From contig CM054179.1 in assembly GCA_028829895.1 (NCBI GenBank), positions 97,759,375 through 97,823,374 on the forward strand: a DNA stretch of 64,000 bases, read 5' to 3'. Every line of letters starts with the position of its first letter. Within the stretch, counting starts at the first letter, position 1. The notes beneath the pieces were generated by a model. It did not search any database. It was not told where the DNA came from and worked only from the letters and a program-made list of their open reading frames with translations. Both the position numbers and the translations under genes were made by a program. This document shows positions 1 to 16,300 of the stretch, piece by piece. Origin of the DNA: Sinotaia quadrata (Eukaryota > Mollusca > Gastropoda > Architaenioglossa > Viviparidae).

Positions 1-200
1 GCGGTATGCGAACTGATTGATGGAGCAAACTATGACGGAATTTCCAAAGTACTTTACTAGATGGAGTGTGGGTTTAAAACAGGGTAAACTAATGATGTGT
101 TCTTTACGATAAATGTGGAATGAAATATATTATGGGATACCTTAGAGATATGGGGTTATCCAAAACAGGAGGTGCAGGCAAGCTGGGCACAACAAAAGGA
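1..200. other. left edge, nothing recognised
   Basis: No coding exon, RNA gene or clear repeat is visible here. Later exons of the SLC49A4-like gene would have to lie to the left of this edge; I could not find its next exon anywhere in 1-1148. Confidence 0.5.
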
Positions 201-458
201 CCTATAATGAAAGAAAACGTAAATTCAAGTGAATGTCATTTCACCTACAATGAAAGAAAACGTAAATTCAAGTGAATGTCATTTCACCTATAATGAATGA
301 AAACGTAAATTCAAGTGAATGTCATTTCACCTATAATGAAATAAAACGTAAATTCAAGTGAATGTCATTTCACCTATAATGAAAGAAAACGTAAATTCAA
401 GTGAATGTCATTTCACCTATAATGAAAGAAAACGTAAATTCAAGTGAATGTCATTTCA
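201..458. repeat. 43-bp tandem repeat, six copies
   Basis: Six consecutive copies of a 43-bp unit beginning CCTATAATGAAAGAAAACG start at 201, 244, 287 and so on. They differ only by single-base changes in the AAAGAAAA part and one C for T. It lies downstream of the last SLC49A4-like exon found, so probably in an intron of that gene. Confidence 0.95.
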
Positions 459-574
459 CCCTTACAGATCAGTAAGTGTGAAATTAAAAAGTTATCTGCG
501 CAAACATCAGCAAACTGCACACACATTCAATGTGCGTCGAGTGAAAAGAATCTTTTAGCATTTATATGAGTGCG

Positions 575-826
575 TCACCGACAGTGTCACTCATGTTTGT
601 CTGTTGTTGTCTCGCGTCACCGTCAGTGCAAATTATATTTATCTGCGTTACTTCCAATGTAAATCATGTTTATCTGTTATCGCTTTATGTTACTGACAGT
701 GTAAATCATGTTTATCTGTTATCGCTTTATGTTACTTACAGTGTAAATCATGTTTATATGTTATCGCTTTATGTTACTGACAGTGTAAATCATGTTTATA
801 TGTTATCGCCTTACGTTACTGACGGT
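575..826. repeat. 42-bp tandem repeat, four clean copies plus degenerate lead-in
   Basis: A 42-bp unit starting GTAAATCATGTTTAT repeats at 659, 701, 743 and 785. Two more diverged copies precede it from about 575. Because 42 is a multiple of three, the repeat reads as an open 14-residue periodic frame on the plus strand. I regard that as a by-product of the repeat, not a gene. Confidence 0.9.
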
Positions 827-1148
827 GCAAATCCCCTGTTTTAATTTAAATTATAAAGATTTTTTTTTATTGTGTCAATGAAATCAACATTAATGATACA
901 ATTATTTTCTTTCAAAATGTCACACATTTTTTAAAGTACTACATTATAAAAGAACAAATTTAAAGTCCTATTGACCCTTCATTATTAATTCCCTTTGTGT
1001 TACATAAAGTATTACTTTTAGACGCAGAGAATTGAAATGCATATCACAAACCCACATTTGAACCCATGTTACAAATCAAAATCACATACTCCTCTTAATC
1101 AAGCGAACGAATAAGCAAACAGTCAGTCGTGCACCCAGGTCGACGTAC
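827..1148. other. AT-rich stretch, presumed intron
   Basis: Simple AT-rich sequence directly after the donor of the third SLC49A4-like exon (minus-strand sense). I see no exon or repeat in it. Confidence 0.5.
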
Positions 1149-5067
<3,919 letters not shown>

Positions 5068-5082
5068 GTTGTTCGTCTCTCG

Positions 5083-5280
5083 TCACCTGGAATGATTGCA
5101 ATCTTTAATGAACACCATCTCTATACAATATTTCATGAACACCAAATCTATACAATATTTCATGAACACCAACTCTATACAATCTTTAATGAACACCAAC
5201 TCTATACAATCTTTAATGAACACCAACTCTACACAATCTTTAATGAACACCAATTGTATACGATCTGTTATGAACACCAA
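5083..5280 (-). other. candidate upstream ORF built from a 27-bp repeat
   Basis: On the minus strand a 65-codon frame starts with ATG at 5280 and ends at 5083, 15 nt before the SLC49A4-like start codon. It is made of nine-residue repeats of the type VFIKDCIEL because the DNA repeats every 27 bp. If the transcript starts above 5280 this would be a sizeable upstream ORF; otherwise it is an accident of the repeat. Confidence 0.35.
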
Positions 5281-5315
5281 CTCTATTTCAATCTTTCATG
5301 AACACCAACTCTGTG
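5098..5315. repeat. 27-bp tandem repeat, about eight copies, next to the SLC49A4 start
   Basis: The unit contains TTTAATGAACACCAACTCTA, with copies varying between CTTTAATG and TTTCATG. It begins about 30 bp upstream of the SLC49A4-like start codon, that is, in its 5' untranslated region or proximal promoter. Confidence 0.95.
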
Positions 5316-5318
5316 TTG

Positions 5319-5615
5319 TGGGTCATTGATTGATGAGAAGAGTGAGGAGAGAGACTGGTTATTAATAAAAGTCTAGTTGTTGGCCCACAATGTCGAGAGT
5401 GAATACAATTGTAATTTTATCTCTTATTTATAGGAAATTATATATTTAACTCTTTCTATGTTGTAATGATTAGAAAAACACTATATATTTTCTCTGAATG
5501 TGCTCTCTTAGCTAATATTATGACATTTACAATTTACCTTGTGCTAGTTAATTTCTTTGCATCTGCATTAGAATTTTATGAGAAATGATAGCCTGCTTTA
5601 TTTTGTCATCAGAGC
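5319..5615. other. intergenic, nothing recognised
   Basis: AT-rich sequence upstream of the SLC49A4-like gene. I see no exon, element or clear promoter motif. Confidence 0.4.
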
Positions 5616-5625
5616 TCTTTACAGA

Positions 5626-6055
5626 CTATAAAAGAGGAGCAGTTGCTGGGTACACACATTAAAAGTTTGTAGTGCTTAAAGTGAAAACTGTAAATGATTT
5701 ATACTGGTTGCTGTGCTGGAGTTTTCTACTTCTGAGACACTTCCTACTCAAGTGTTTACTGAAGTGTTGACTCTTGCTTGATCCAGTTCTAGTTCAGAAT
5801 TGCTTCCCTCATTCCAGACACGTGCTGATATTTTTGGCTGCCATTCTACTTCATCTTAGATCAAGCTGCCTATCACCCATCATCACTCAGGAATCTAATC
5901 CTACCTGGAAAGACGTCCTCTGCAAGGTGACAGATGCTCTAGAATCATCCTCCCCAGTGGAGGCAACTCAGAATAAGTTATATGATTATTTGGAAAGTGC
6001 AGTCTTACTGGCTGACTCTCATCAAATTTGTTCACTTAATAAAGAGCTTTGAAAT
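5626..6055 (+). repeat. dispersed repeat copy 1 with TATA-like box and AATAAA (possible LTR relic)
   Basis: The sequence has a TATAAAAG motif at about 5626 and an AATAAA at about 6037. The part from about 5840 matches the 11745-11920 region (AAGCTG, GAAGACGTC..TGCAAG, GCTCTAGAATCAT) with many changes. A 92-codon frame at 5774-6052 runs up to the AATAAA, but it resembles nothing I know and I do not call it a gene. A decayed long terminal repeat is one explanation. Confidence 0.45.
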
Positions 6056-6059
6056 TCAC

Positions 6060-7559
6060 TATATCATTTGTTATACTATTATTTACATAGACTTACGTTG
6101 TATGTCTGTATGTCTATGTTATCATTACTAAGCATTGTTTTGTCAGTTTGTTTTAACAATTCTCACTCGTGTCCCATGGTTACAATCCACTTTTATTTAC
6201 ATATTAAATAAATCACCATTTAGTGCAGACTCTTCTATTTAGTCTATCAACTGTCTGCATCTGTGTAGAAGCGACTGAGTATGTATCGTGAGGGCGGGGG
6301 GTGGTGGGGGTGATTTTTATGTTTGTCTAATCAATTTGTCTGGTGTGTAAAAAAAATGACATTGCTTTAAGTGTTTAAGCTTCAGTGTAAAATGTAGCTA
6401 GTGTGGCACCAATATCTATAGCCATACCCACTAACCCATATATCACATGACAAAACAGTCGGAGGGAGACAGAGAAATCATGTGAATATGTGAAAGTATT
6501 TTTAACTTAATTTCGCTTGTATTTTATGTCACAAATTTTACCGTGATATTTATTTAAGGATATTTTTCAGTATTTGACTTTGTCAACTTGTACCTTTAAA
6601 AAAAATAATCTAAAAAGTTTCGAAAATGTTCCTAAATGCGTTTACGTCATTAAGAGTATGAAGAAATAAATGTTACAACATGATAAAAGCTGTACATTTC
6701 GTGCAGAAATAAGTGCATTAAATCTGACCAGGCGAAAGATCCATTCTTGTGTACTGCGGTACCAACATGGCGGACTTCGTTAACTATTCTTACCCATCTG
6801 TTTAGCAGTAGGACGAATTTCAGTAGCCACGTTTACAAACTTTAATAGCCGTTATTATATGTTACAGTAGCTACTTTTACGTAGTTCGGAAACAATGTAA
6901 CCATTCTTATAATTCCGGTAGAAGGTCTACAAACTTGAGTAGAGCAAAATAACAAACCCCTTCATCATTTGATCATCAGAAATACGATGGTCAAATTAAT
7001 AAATGCTAAAGCTATAGTTTCACGAATCAAAACATATTTTGTGAACAAAAAAAAAGTGGACAATAAGTGAACAAAAAAGTTAACATTAAGTGAACATTAT
7101 GCAAAATACAACAACAACAAAAAATAAATCAGTTTAAAAGCGAGTCCCAAAACGTGAACAACATACCACCAAGAAGACGCCGATAAAAGAAAAGCCAACA
7201 GGCCGTGCGTAAAACTGAAGACACTGGATAGGACAGTCACATCCAGGTCAACAGTGCAATTAGTAATTCTTAAGTCACGATGAAAAGGCACGCTTAGCCT
7301 CAATCACTGTCTTAGAAGTCTCGGCCTTGCAATCGCTTGTAGGCTACCGTCAACAAACATTAACGTCTCGGATCTGATTTGCATTTGTTGATGTTAATTA
7401 GGTAATGTTTAACAAATAATCTTATTTTAAGCTGTTTACACACATTTTATTTGCTTTACTTTTATTTTTAAAATATAAAAGACTTAGTTTCTAAACTTTT
7501 ACTTAACAAGAATACGAATTTACCTAGATGGATTTTTTTTCTAGAAGTTGCGGTAGCCG
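6060..7559. other. intergenic, no gene recognised
   Basis: AT-rich sequence with a G-run near 6294-6312 and a CAACATGGCGGAC motif near 6770 (a YY1-like ATGGCGG core) that opens only a 12-codon frame. I see no supported gene. Confidence 0.5.
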
Positions 7560-7900
7560 CAGTAATACTAGTATTGGTGGTGTATAATTAGGACTAGTAG
7601 TACTGGTAGAAGTAGAGGTAAAGCAGTAGTATTAGTTTTATAAATAGTATTTGTAGAAGTATCGGTAAAGCAGTAGTATTAGTTTTATAAATAGTAGTAG
7701 TAGAAATAGCGGTAAAGCAGTAGTACTAGTAGAAGTAGCGGCAAAGCAGTAGTATTAGTTTTATACATAGTGGTAGTAGAAGTAGCGGTAAAGCAGTAGT
7801 ACTAGTAGAAGTAGCGGTAAAGCAGTAGTACTAGTATAAGTAGCGGTAAAGCAGTAGTATTACTTTTATAAATAGTAGTAGTAGTAGTAGTATTACTTCA
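7560..7900. repeat. degenerate AGT-rich tandem repeat
   Basis: Irregular repetition of blocks such as GGTAAAGCAGTAGTA and TTTTATAAATAGTAG, built around the AGT trinucleotide. Confidence 0.85.
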
Positions 7901-8145
7901 TCCTCATTAATATTCAATTATTTATAAATTATGGGTGGAGGGGTAGTTGTCAAACAACAATTGCATTATCCATACCTTGGATAGCTTACTCTTAATGCCT
8001 GTAAAACATTAACCCTTTCAATGTTGGCCGCATGATAGTCATGATATCATTGTGTCATTACGCATCAGCAGAAAAATGCGTACAATAGAGTAGAAAATTG
8101 CAGACGATATAGTGTGCTTGAGAAAACGTGTATAGACAATTGTTA

Positions 8146-8255
8146 GACGTGCGCTTTCTGATGCTGCTGCCTGTGGTCAAAGACACGTGCTGCATTTGAA
8201 GACGTGCGCTTTCTGATGATGTTGCCTGTGGTCAAAGACACGTGCTGCATTTGAA
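8146..8255. repeat. 55-bp direct duplication
   Basis: Two copies of a unit starting GACGTGCGCTTTCTGATG at 8146 and 8201, with a third partial start at 8256. Confidence 0.9.
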
Positions 8256-8279
8256 GACGTGCATAGATCGTAGCACACG

Positions 8280-8705
8280 TGTTTAGGCACTATTCTGTTC
8301 TTTTAACTCCAGAGTACTAATAATTCAAGTTCTTGAGCACTTGTGTTTGCACTATTCTTGTGTACTCTTAGCTCCCGTGTTCTTTTAATTCCTGTGTTCT
8401 AATAATTCGTGTTCTCGTAGCACACGTGTTAGCACTATTCTTGCGTTCTCGTAGCTCCCGTGTTCTTTTAATTCCTGTGTTCTAATAATTCGTGTTCTCG
8501 TAGCACACGTGTTTGCACTATTCCTGTGTTCTCATAACTTCCGTGTTCTTTTAATTGCTGTGTTCTAATAATTCGTGTTCTTGAGCACTTGTGTTTGCAC
8601 TGTTTTTGTGTTCTCTTTGCTCCCGTGTTCTTTTAATTCCTGTGTTCTAATAATTCGTCTTCTCATAGCACACGTGTCAACACTATTCTTGTGTTCGCGT
8701 ACGGT
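8280..8705. repeat. about 83-bp tandem repeat, five diverged copies
   Basis: Recurring blocks CCCGTGTTCTTTTAATTCC, TGTTCTAATAATTCGTGTTC and GCACACGTGTTTGCACTATT in a fixed order. Copies differ by point changes and short indels. Confidence 0.88.
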
Positions 8706-11640
8706 CTATATTCTCGTTCTTTGTTGTTGTTGTTATTGTTTTCGCTTTTTTTTTTTTTTGGTTGTTTTTTGTGGTAATTCTAGAGTTCTCACGAATCCTC
8801 TATTTATCGTAATTCCTTCGCCGTTGCTCTTGACTTCAGTAAAAAGGAAACACGTACCCCATCCCCGTGAAACTAATGACTGAAACATCTTTTTTCGCAG
8901 TACAAATATATAAATAACACAGTTGCTAAGCGTTAGAAAAAAAACAAGCAACATTATAAATCAAACAACTGCATAATTATATGAAATGCGTAGACGACTA
9001 TTCAAATAACATGATCATACTTTAATGGCCCTACTTATATCAGTGTTCATATGTCATTGTTATTAATAACTGTATCGTTTTTGTAATTATAGCCGAGACG
9101 TCGACTCTCACACATGAGTTTTTGAATTGTATACTTAATGATAAAGCGTCTTTTTTAGTTTTCAAGATGATTGTTTTCTAAGTGATTTAATTTGTTTTAT
9201 ATATATATAAAGTGAGAGAGAGAGATTTGTATGTTCATACTTAAATCCCATTCTTTATTCTTTCTGTTCTCCATCTCTTCCATTCTGTCTCTCTCTCTTA
9301 GTTTAAATTTTTATTTTTATCGAAGTACCAAAAATAAACAAGAATACTAACGCTTTCCAACTGTGAAAGATTCATAGTGTTGCACACTAACGAAAGAAAT
9401 TGCAAAGATTGTAAGCTTTGAGTTTCAACTGTCTGACCCAAAGGAAATCTGCCTAGCTTTGTTGAAATTAGCTGAGCCATGGTTATGACGGGTTACGAAC
9501 GAGATTACTTTTGAAACGAGGGCAGAAGGGGAAGGGCACTTTAGTAACTCACCCCCACCCCAAGTCCACAGCAACGCATATAGTCGTATAGGTAGGTCGA
9601 GTGGACATCGAGGACTGAACAGATTATTTTGTTTGGGATACCCGCTGTGGCGCTATAATACGTTCTGCCTCTATTATGATTATTGTTATGAATTCCTTTA
9701 TCATTTAATAAGCATAATCACTTATCAGTGGTTAATTTTTAGGATTTGTTTCCAACACGAATTCCACACTCACACACCACTATAAGAAACGTACTACCGA
9801 CACATAATTTATTTGTTCGCAGGTGGAACTTCCTACTTAAGGAGTAATGTAATTTAACAATTTACTAACTTTCATCCAATCATTGACTCATCAAGCCCCC
9901 ATCCACCCACTGACTACTCCAGACATGTATCAATTAGCATGTGTAAGAAGGAATTAACAAAAATAAAGATTTATTATAAAAAGTAACCTTATCCTAAATA
10001 AATACAAATAAGTTTTGAAACAGTCACGTATTTACATTACTAATTAAAAGTTCAAGTTTATCTCAGACACATTTAATATTAACACTGGCTACTTTGAGGT
10101 AACAATCTCAAATAAAAGTTCAAAAGTTTTTTCATGGAGCTGGAAAAGAGAAAGATAGAGATAATTAACTGAGTTCATGACCTGTTCTGTTGGGCCACCA
10201 TATGCCACGTCATAGAGAACACACGTGGATAGTTCATAACAGTCAATAAAGACACCATGGTGCACATGGTCTGCTGAGCACTCTGGGATCTCCTGGAAAT
10301 AGGAACGACAATGATAATAGTCATCTCTGCTCTCACCACCCTGGGATTCCATAGTAGCCACCGAGATGACTCATACATCAATTCAGAGAAATCTCTCAAG
10401 ACAAAACCACGTCACATATTCCGACATCAAGACAAAGAAATGTCAGCAAGAAGCCCCAAAAAGAAACGAAGAAGAAAGGCATGCTCTGAAAAACATTCAA
10501 GCGCAATGCTTTAATTCAGTTCATAATTTCCTATACTCTCTCTCTCTCTCGATTACTCTCCAATCACTCAACTTACATGTTTGCAAGAGAATTGTTAGCC
10601 CTCATACATACTTTATTCACTAATACATAATTTCTAACATATACATATCAATGAATCAGTCAAAATATACCAAATCAATGCATGAACAATAATTTTAACA
10701 TACGAATTATTCTAAGTTCATTATCGCATCTTTGACTGAACAACTCACCACTGGCTCATGATTGCCTTTAGAACCAGATTTTGAATATTAGTCGCAAGTA
10801 ATTGCAAAAAGGTTAGACTGTTTTTTTTAAAAATTCACGTCAACTAACCAGAATCATTCATTCATTCTCTCAACCACCATATTCATCATTCACAACTGTG
10901 CACTTAACTTCCAACCAGACTCATCTATTTCAATCAGATGCCTCCTGTGTCCCTCTTCCAGCCACCATCAGTCAGTCAGCATCACTTGGCAACTATATAT
11001 CTAACAGTCCGAGTCGGAAATTGTTCTTCTGTCAGACTTAGACCTGCAAAGGAGCATGAAAAATTAAGTGGCTGTATATACTTCTGCATTAATCTCTTTA
11101 TATTAGGCAAGAGTAACTTCCGAGCGTCACACCCGCTTTACTCTGTTGGTAACACAAATCTCAATGGGTGGCAATATTTTACATTGCATAATGATGTCTG
11201 CTGCAGATGACTGACCCGTTGGCAATTTCTTTAAAGTAAATCGAAGAAGTTCTATATTGTACATGTCAGCAAAGTTCTTTTCGATCTTCCAAACTAAACA
11301 TCTCACTTTTGTATAGCACCACACAGGACTGTCATTTATAGACCTCACTGAGTGATCCTTGATCAGATCTCACTTAAAACTTCTTTGTCAGTGAGTATAA
11401 ATCATATTGAACTCTGGGAGTTCAAATAAAGATAAATATAATTTTAATGAATGAATAATGTTTGTGACTCAAGTCAACTAATATAAATATTCAATTAACG
11501 TATAGCTATTTTTGAAAATATGTTTTTAATAAATTGAAACTGTGATTTTTCTCTCTATACAAACTGAAACATATCAAAGGCATGAATTGCAAAGAAAAAT
11601 AAAAATAGAGCCAATACTTAAAATGGATCTGTACATTTTT
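8706..11640. other. intergenic, no supported gene
   Basis: Mostly AT-rich, with a short GA-dinucleotide run near 9210-9230. The 10180-10400 stretch is visibly richer in G+C and has overlapping open frames on the minus strand without a recognisable product. A minus-strand frame at 11127-11348 is likewise unrecognised. Confidence 0.45.
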
Positions 11641-11689
11641 TTAAAAGAACATTTTATGGCGAAGTCTTTTTTTTTTCTGCATTATGTGT

Positions 11690-12090
11690 ACACAAAAGCT
11701 TTGTCTTAATATGTGCTACAATTTTCAAACCTGTGCTACTGATTGAGTGCCATTTTGTTAATCCTAGACCAAGCTGTCAAATGCACATCCTCAGCCAACA
11801 ACTCTACATGAGAAGACGTCTGCAAGAACATGGCTGCTCTAGAATCATGCTTTCCAGCAGAGATACTTCACAAGTTATGTACATTTTGGAGTGTTTAGTC
11901 TTTCTGAAACTGAAACCTGAATGTGCACTGTTTCCACTAATAGATTTTGTCTGTCTATTGCGACAAATCTAAACAATGATTTGTCTTCTTTCAGCATCTG
12001 TTACATGGCCAGTGGTCTTCAGCTCTCTTTGGGTTGCAATTTAAAAGTCCATCCGACCATCTGTTAATTCTATCGACTGTCTGCACCCAT
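11690..12090 (+). repeat. dispersed repeat copy 2 (diverged relative of 5626-6250)
   Basis: The order of matching blocks (GTGTACACA, CTAGACCAAGCTG, AGAAGACGTCTGCAAG, GCTCTAGAATCAT, CGACTGTCTGCA) follows that of the 5680-6260 region on the same strand, but with heavy divergence. Confidence 0.45.
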
Positions 12091-12530
12091 CTAGGTGTAC
12101 CTGAACAAGACGGGAATGAGCTGTGTAAACATGATGTGATTTGTAAGCGACCAATCTGATTATCTTGTGACTGACTGAAGGCTTAAAGCTGTGAGTAAAC
12201 GAGAAATGAATGTAGCACACACCACCACTATCTACTGTCACATTCATTCATCTAGACATCGGGGGGGGGGGGATTGATTTGGTGGGAAATGGAACTTAAG
12301 TCTTGTGGAATTTTAACATACAGAACATTTATTCAGTGGAGAATTTTAGATGATAGAGCTTGGGAAGAAGTTTCTCCAGTAAGTTTCCAACGAAAATTTA
12401 TGTTGTAACACAAATTGCTGTTGATGGCATTTGTTTGTTGGGAGCGTTTATTTATTTACTGTGGAACATTAATTGACGGAATCGTTAGCTTTCTAGGGGT
12501 AAGACGTTACATTTATTATCCGAGAATTTG

Positions 12531-12901
12531 TTGGACTGGGTAGTGCATTAATATGTGGGTAAAAGAGCTGGTCACGATTAACTGACTGGATGTTAAAAGT
12601 GTTGGACTGGGTAGTGCATTAATATGTGGGTAAAAGAGCTGGTCACGATTAACTGACTGGATGTTAAAAGTGTTGGCACTAGGTAGTGCATTAATATGTG
12701 GGTAAAGGAGCTGGTCACGATTAACTGACTGGATGTTAAAAGTGTTGGGACTAGGTAGTGCATTAATATGTGGGTAAAAGAGCTGGTCACGATTAACTGA
12801 CTGGATGTTAAAAGTGTTGGGACTGGGTAGTGCATTAATATGTGGGTAAAAGAGCTGGTCACGATTAACTGACTGGATGTTAAAAGTGTTTGGACTGGGT
12901 A
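12531..12901. repeat. 71/72-bp tandem repeat, five copies plus a partial
   Basis: The unit starts TTGGACTGGGTAGTGCATTA at 12531, 12602, 12673, 12745, 12817 and 12890. Small changes (GGGACTAGG against GGACTGGG) distinguish copies. Minus-strand open frames through it are periodic artefacts. Confidence 0.97.
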
Positions 12902-12937
12902 ACGCCATCGATCGTCTTTACTTGTTCCTTCTTGTTG

Positions 12938-13300
12938 ATTTTCAAATTTAGCTCTGTTATAAACGTGCTTGAAAGGAAACTAATTTTTTTTAAAGACAAT
13001 GGAATTAAAGTGGTTTTCAAATTTAGCTCTGTTATAAACGTGCTTGAAAGGAAACTAATTTTTTTTAAAAGACAATGGAATTAAAGTGATTTTCAAATTT
13101 AGCTCTGTTATAAACGTGCTTGAAAGGAAACTATTTTTTTAAAAAAGACAATGGAATTAAAGTGGTTTTCAAATTTAGCTCTGTTATAAACGCACTTGAA
13201 AGGAAAATATTTTTGTAAAGATAATGGAAATAAAGTCATTTTCAAATTTAGCTGTTATAAACGCGCTTGAAATGGAAATTTTTAAATTTTTTTTAAAGCC
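12938..13300. repeat. about 75-bp tandem repeat, five copies
   Basis: The unit starts TTTTCAAATTTAGCTCTGTT at about 12939, 13014, 13090, 13165 and 13239, with slow decay toward the right. It directly follows a different 71-bp array, so two unrelated minisatellites are adjacent. Confidence 0.95.
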
Positions 13301-16300
13301 AGAGTGACTGCAGAATATCTTCTTTTTTTAAAAATTTTGTTAATAATCTCATTCTTATTCCACCCAAAATCTAAATGCAATAGACTTAAACGTTTGGTCT
13401 CTCTCAATGGGAATCTCATTTTTTTAGTACTTTTAATGAAAAGCAAATTACGACATTGTCAGGCTAATACACAGTTACATTAATAATAACTGATATTAAA
13501 AGTCTCTTAAATGAATCTGAACAACAAAAGCATGAGATTACTGTTTTACACAAACTTGTGTGTGTGTGTGTGTGCTTGCTTGCCCCAGTTTATGTAATCG
13601 CAAACTGACTTAAGCTGGTAGCTTAAAAACCCTCCAAAGCATGCACTAAAACTGACTTACCTATACATATATATTGACTTCACTGGCAGAGTTGGAGAGA
13701 AAGAGATAAGGGTGGGGAGAGGGGCATTCGGTTGATTTTTTTTTAAAATTCCAGTGTCATATGATGTCACCATTTAAACACTTATAAAAGTTCAGTTTCA
13801 TCAAAAACTAGGTTAAGTCTTGTTGGCTGATATAATCTTTGGTAGTATTTACATACCCCATCTTAATAACCCAGTAACAATTTCATCAAGTTTAAAATTA
13901 CCGAGCACTATTTAAAAATATATATATATTATTTTTATTGCAGTCTCGTGATGACTCTTGGACCAAACATCACCATACTTCATAGTGACTGGACAATAAT
14001 CGACTGTAGTTTGACAGTCAACTAGCGAGTTGACACCATTTTTTATAAATTTATTTTCATTATATGTATTATTATTATTATTATTATAATCCATATGTAC
14101 TGCATATGATGTCAACTAAAAGCCATTTTTAAAAAGTTACTCACAGCTCTCTCTTTCATTCTAATTCTTTTTTCCATTCTGAATTTTAACAACTAGTTTT
14201 AAGATAAGTATTTAAATCTGACAGATATTATCAATTAAAAACAAGTCTTCCAGCAGACATTAATGAAATTATAATTGTACAGAATAACTCATAATGGGTT
14301 ATCAAGTCAAATAGTGTATACAGGAGCTATACAGGCTTGTTGTCAAATGGATCTGGAGTTAACTCAGGTAAAATGAAATTCTAACAAATAGTGTTTACAG
14401 GAGCGATACAGGCTTGTCAAATGGATCTGGAGTTAACTCAGGTAAAATGAAATACAGTGCAAAGTGACCTAGTAATGTGATCAGAAGTCAGTACTCACAG
14501 ATGTATTATATTACTTGACAATAGATTACACTTGTAGCACATTCTGTAGCAATATTGAAATGTTTGTAGTTGCTTTTACTTCTTCATTTCCTAGATGACT
14601 TCTAGATAACATTCTTTCTATCTCTTCCAAAAAAAACTTTTGTGAAGGTCAGACCACAGATTAAAGGGATGCCATCTTCACATGACTGATAGACGGTCAT
14701 ACAAGAAATGATCAAAATCAATGTAGATGTCTGATGATCTAACTTGATGATAAGAGGCCATGGTGGATCCTGTGGGTGCACAGTAAACTTAAATCATCTG
14801 CACTAGAGAGTACCCAAGGAAATACTACCTACAGTTACAATAGAAGCAATTCAATGCCTAGCCCCTTGTATGTTGCAGCTATTTCAAAGCCTAGCCTCAT
14901 TCATGTTGCAGCTATTTCAAAGCCTAGCCTGAGTAGAAGCAGGTTTATTTTAATGCCTTTCTTTAGTGGCCGACATCAGATCCATCGAAAGAAAACTGGA
15001 ATGAAAGACGTTTGCAATGTCAAGGTTGTGAGAAAGAAGACCTATTTCATCAATCATATGACCATATTATCAACCTACTTCGATGCTTAGTCTAAGAGAT
15101 GCACATTTTTTCAAGTGCTCAGTCCAAGTGACAAGCATTTTTAAAATCTTAAGTGGAGGAAAGACATATTTCAATATTTGAATAACAAAAAGTATTTTCA
15201 ATACTGACATTGAACTGGCGTTAAAAAAAAAAAATGTTTCACTTGTAAAGCTGCACTCAGAATTTGCAGAAGCAAAATATTTTCTTACAGCAATCTTATG
15301 ACATAAATCTTTGTCGTTTTATTTTTTTAAATTTTGATTAGTGAAGGCTTAATTGAACTCTGAATAGCAAAACATATGAGAAAATGAATAACTCTCTAAA
15401 ATTTACTGCAGACTTAAGCCAGATTGTATTAAGAGATTTTCACTGAATTTTAGCAAATTCTTCGGAGCATTCAAATTTCATATCCGGTGTAGGCTAAAAT
15501 AATATCATGTCAATCACAAGTTAAAAAAAAACCAGAGGCCAAACACAATGCAATGTGTAAAACAAAAAAGGTCAAAATAACTCATTCCAACCACAGGGTC
15601 GAAATGCTCAATGCATATTTGCATATGGCACTCTACAGAAGAGTGCTTTAGCTGAAAATGAAGACTGGAGCTGTTGCGATTTTTTTTTAAAATGCAGTAA
15701 TAAGTATTAAACTGATTATTTAGCATTATTATGTAAATAAACATTAATACCCTTTAACAGTAGGATGCCCCAAAATATGTATTATATTATACTGTCACTT
15801 CAGCAGTATAACTGACTTGACAATAATTCTGATGAGCAGACAGAACCAACAATGCTTGTTTTACAAGCACCCCACTAGGCACACTTCTACACAGACATTC
15901 CAGTCAGAATGAGATCTGGTAAACCAAAAGGACAGATTTGTAGAATGGCTAATACAATTTTTCTCAAAGGATGGGTGGTGTTGATAAATTAGGTCTACTG
16001 TGCAAAAAAAGTCAAATAAATATGAGTACCTTTAAATAATAAGGTGGGTTTTTTTTTTAAAATAGTGCATTTAAATTCTCTTTTCTCTCATCCTCCATAT
16101 AATAAAGTACTTAACTGTCAGCTTCTTATTCAAGTAATGTACATCTGCATGAAATTCATTCTGTTTAAGTTTATTTATTCACTTTTTTTTTTTTAAGCCA
16201 AGAAACAAATATTTTGAAAAGTTAACATGAAATCAATACTGACTGATACTTTAATTATATCAAATGCTTAATGCAAAAAAAAATCCAGAACAGAACAACA

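Noticed and set aside
5774..6052. 92-codon plus-strand frame between a TATA-like box and an AATAAA
   Set aside because: The diverged copy at 11733-11972 does not keep the same reading frame or protein, which argues for a repeat and not a small gene.
6767..6811. CAACATGGCGGAC start-like context opening a 12-codon frame
   Set aside because: The frame closes after 12 codons and no splice donor or following exon was recognised.
10089..10399. Two overlapping minus-strand open frames in a G+C-richer patch, with TATTTCCAG and TTTTCCAG acceptor-like sites
   Set aside because: Neither frame contains a motif I recognise and no flanking exons could be joined in phase. It may deserve an RNA-seq look but does not meet the standard for a gene.
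11127..11348. 73-codon minus-strand frame that at first looked like a retroelement fragment
   Set aside because: No reverse transcriptase, endonuclease or integrase motif could be found in it.
12516..12908. 130-codon minus-strand frame with a repeated PSPNTFNIQSVNRDQL-type peptide
   Set aside because: It is entirely contained in the 71/72-bp tandem repeat; copies with different length shift frame, and there is no sequence outside the array.
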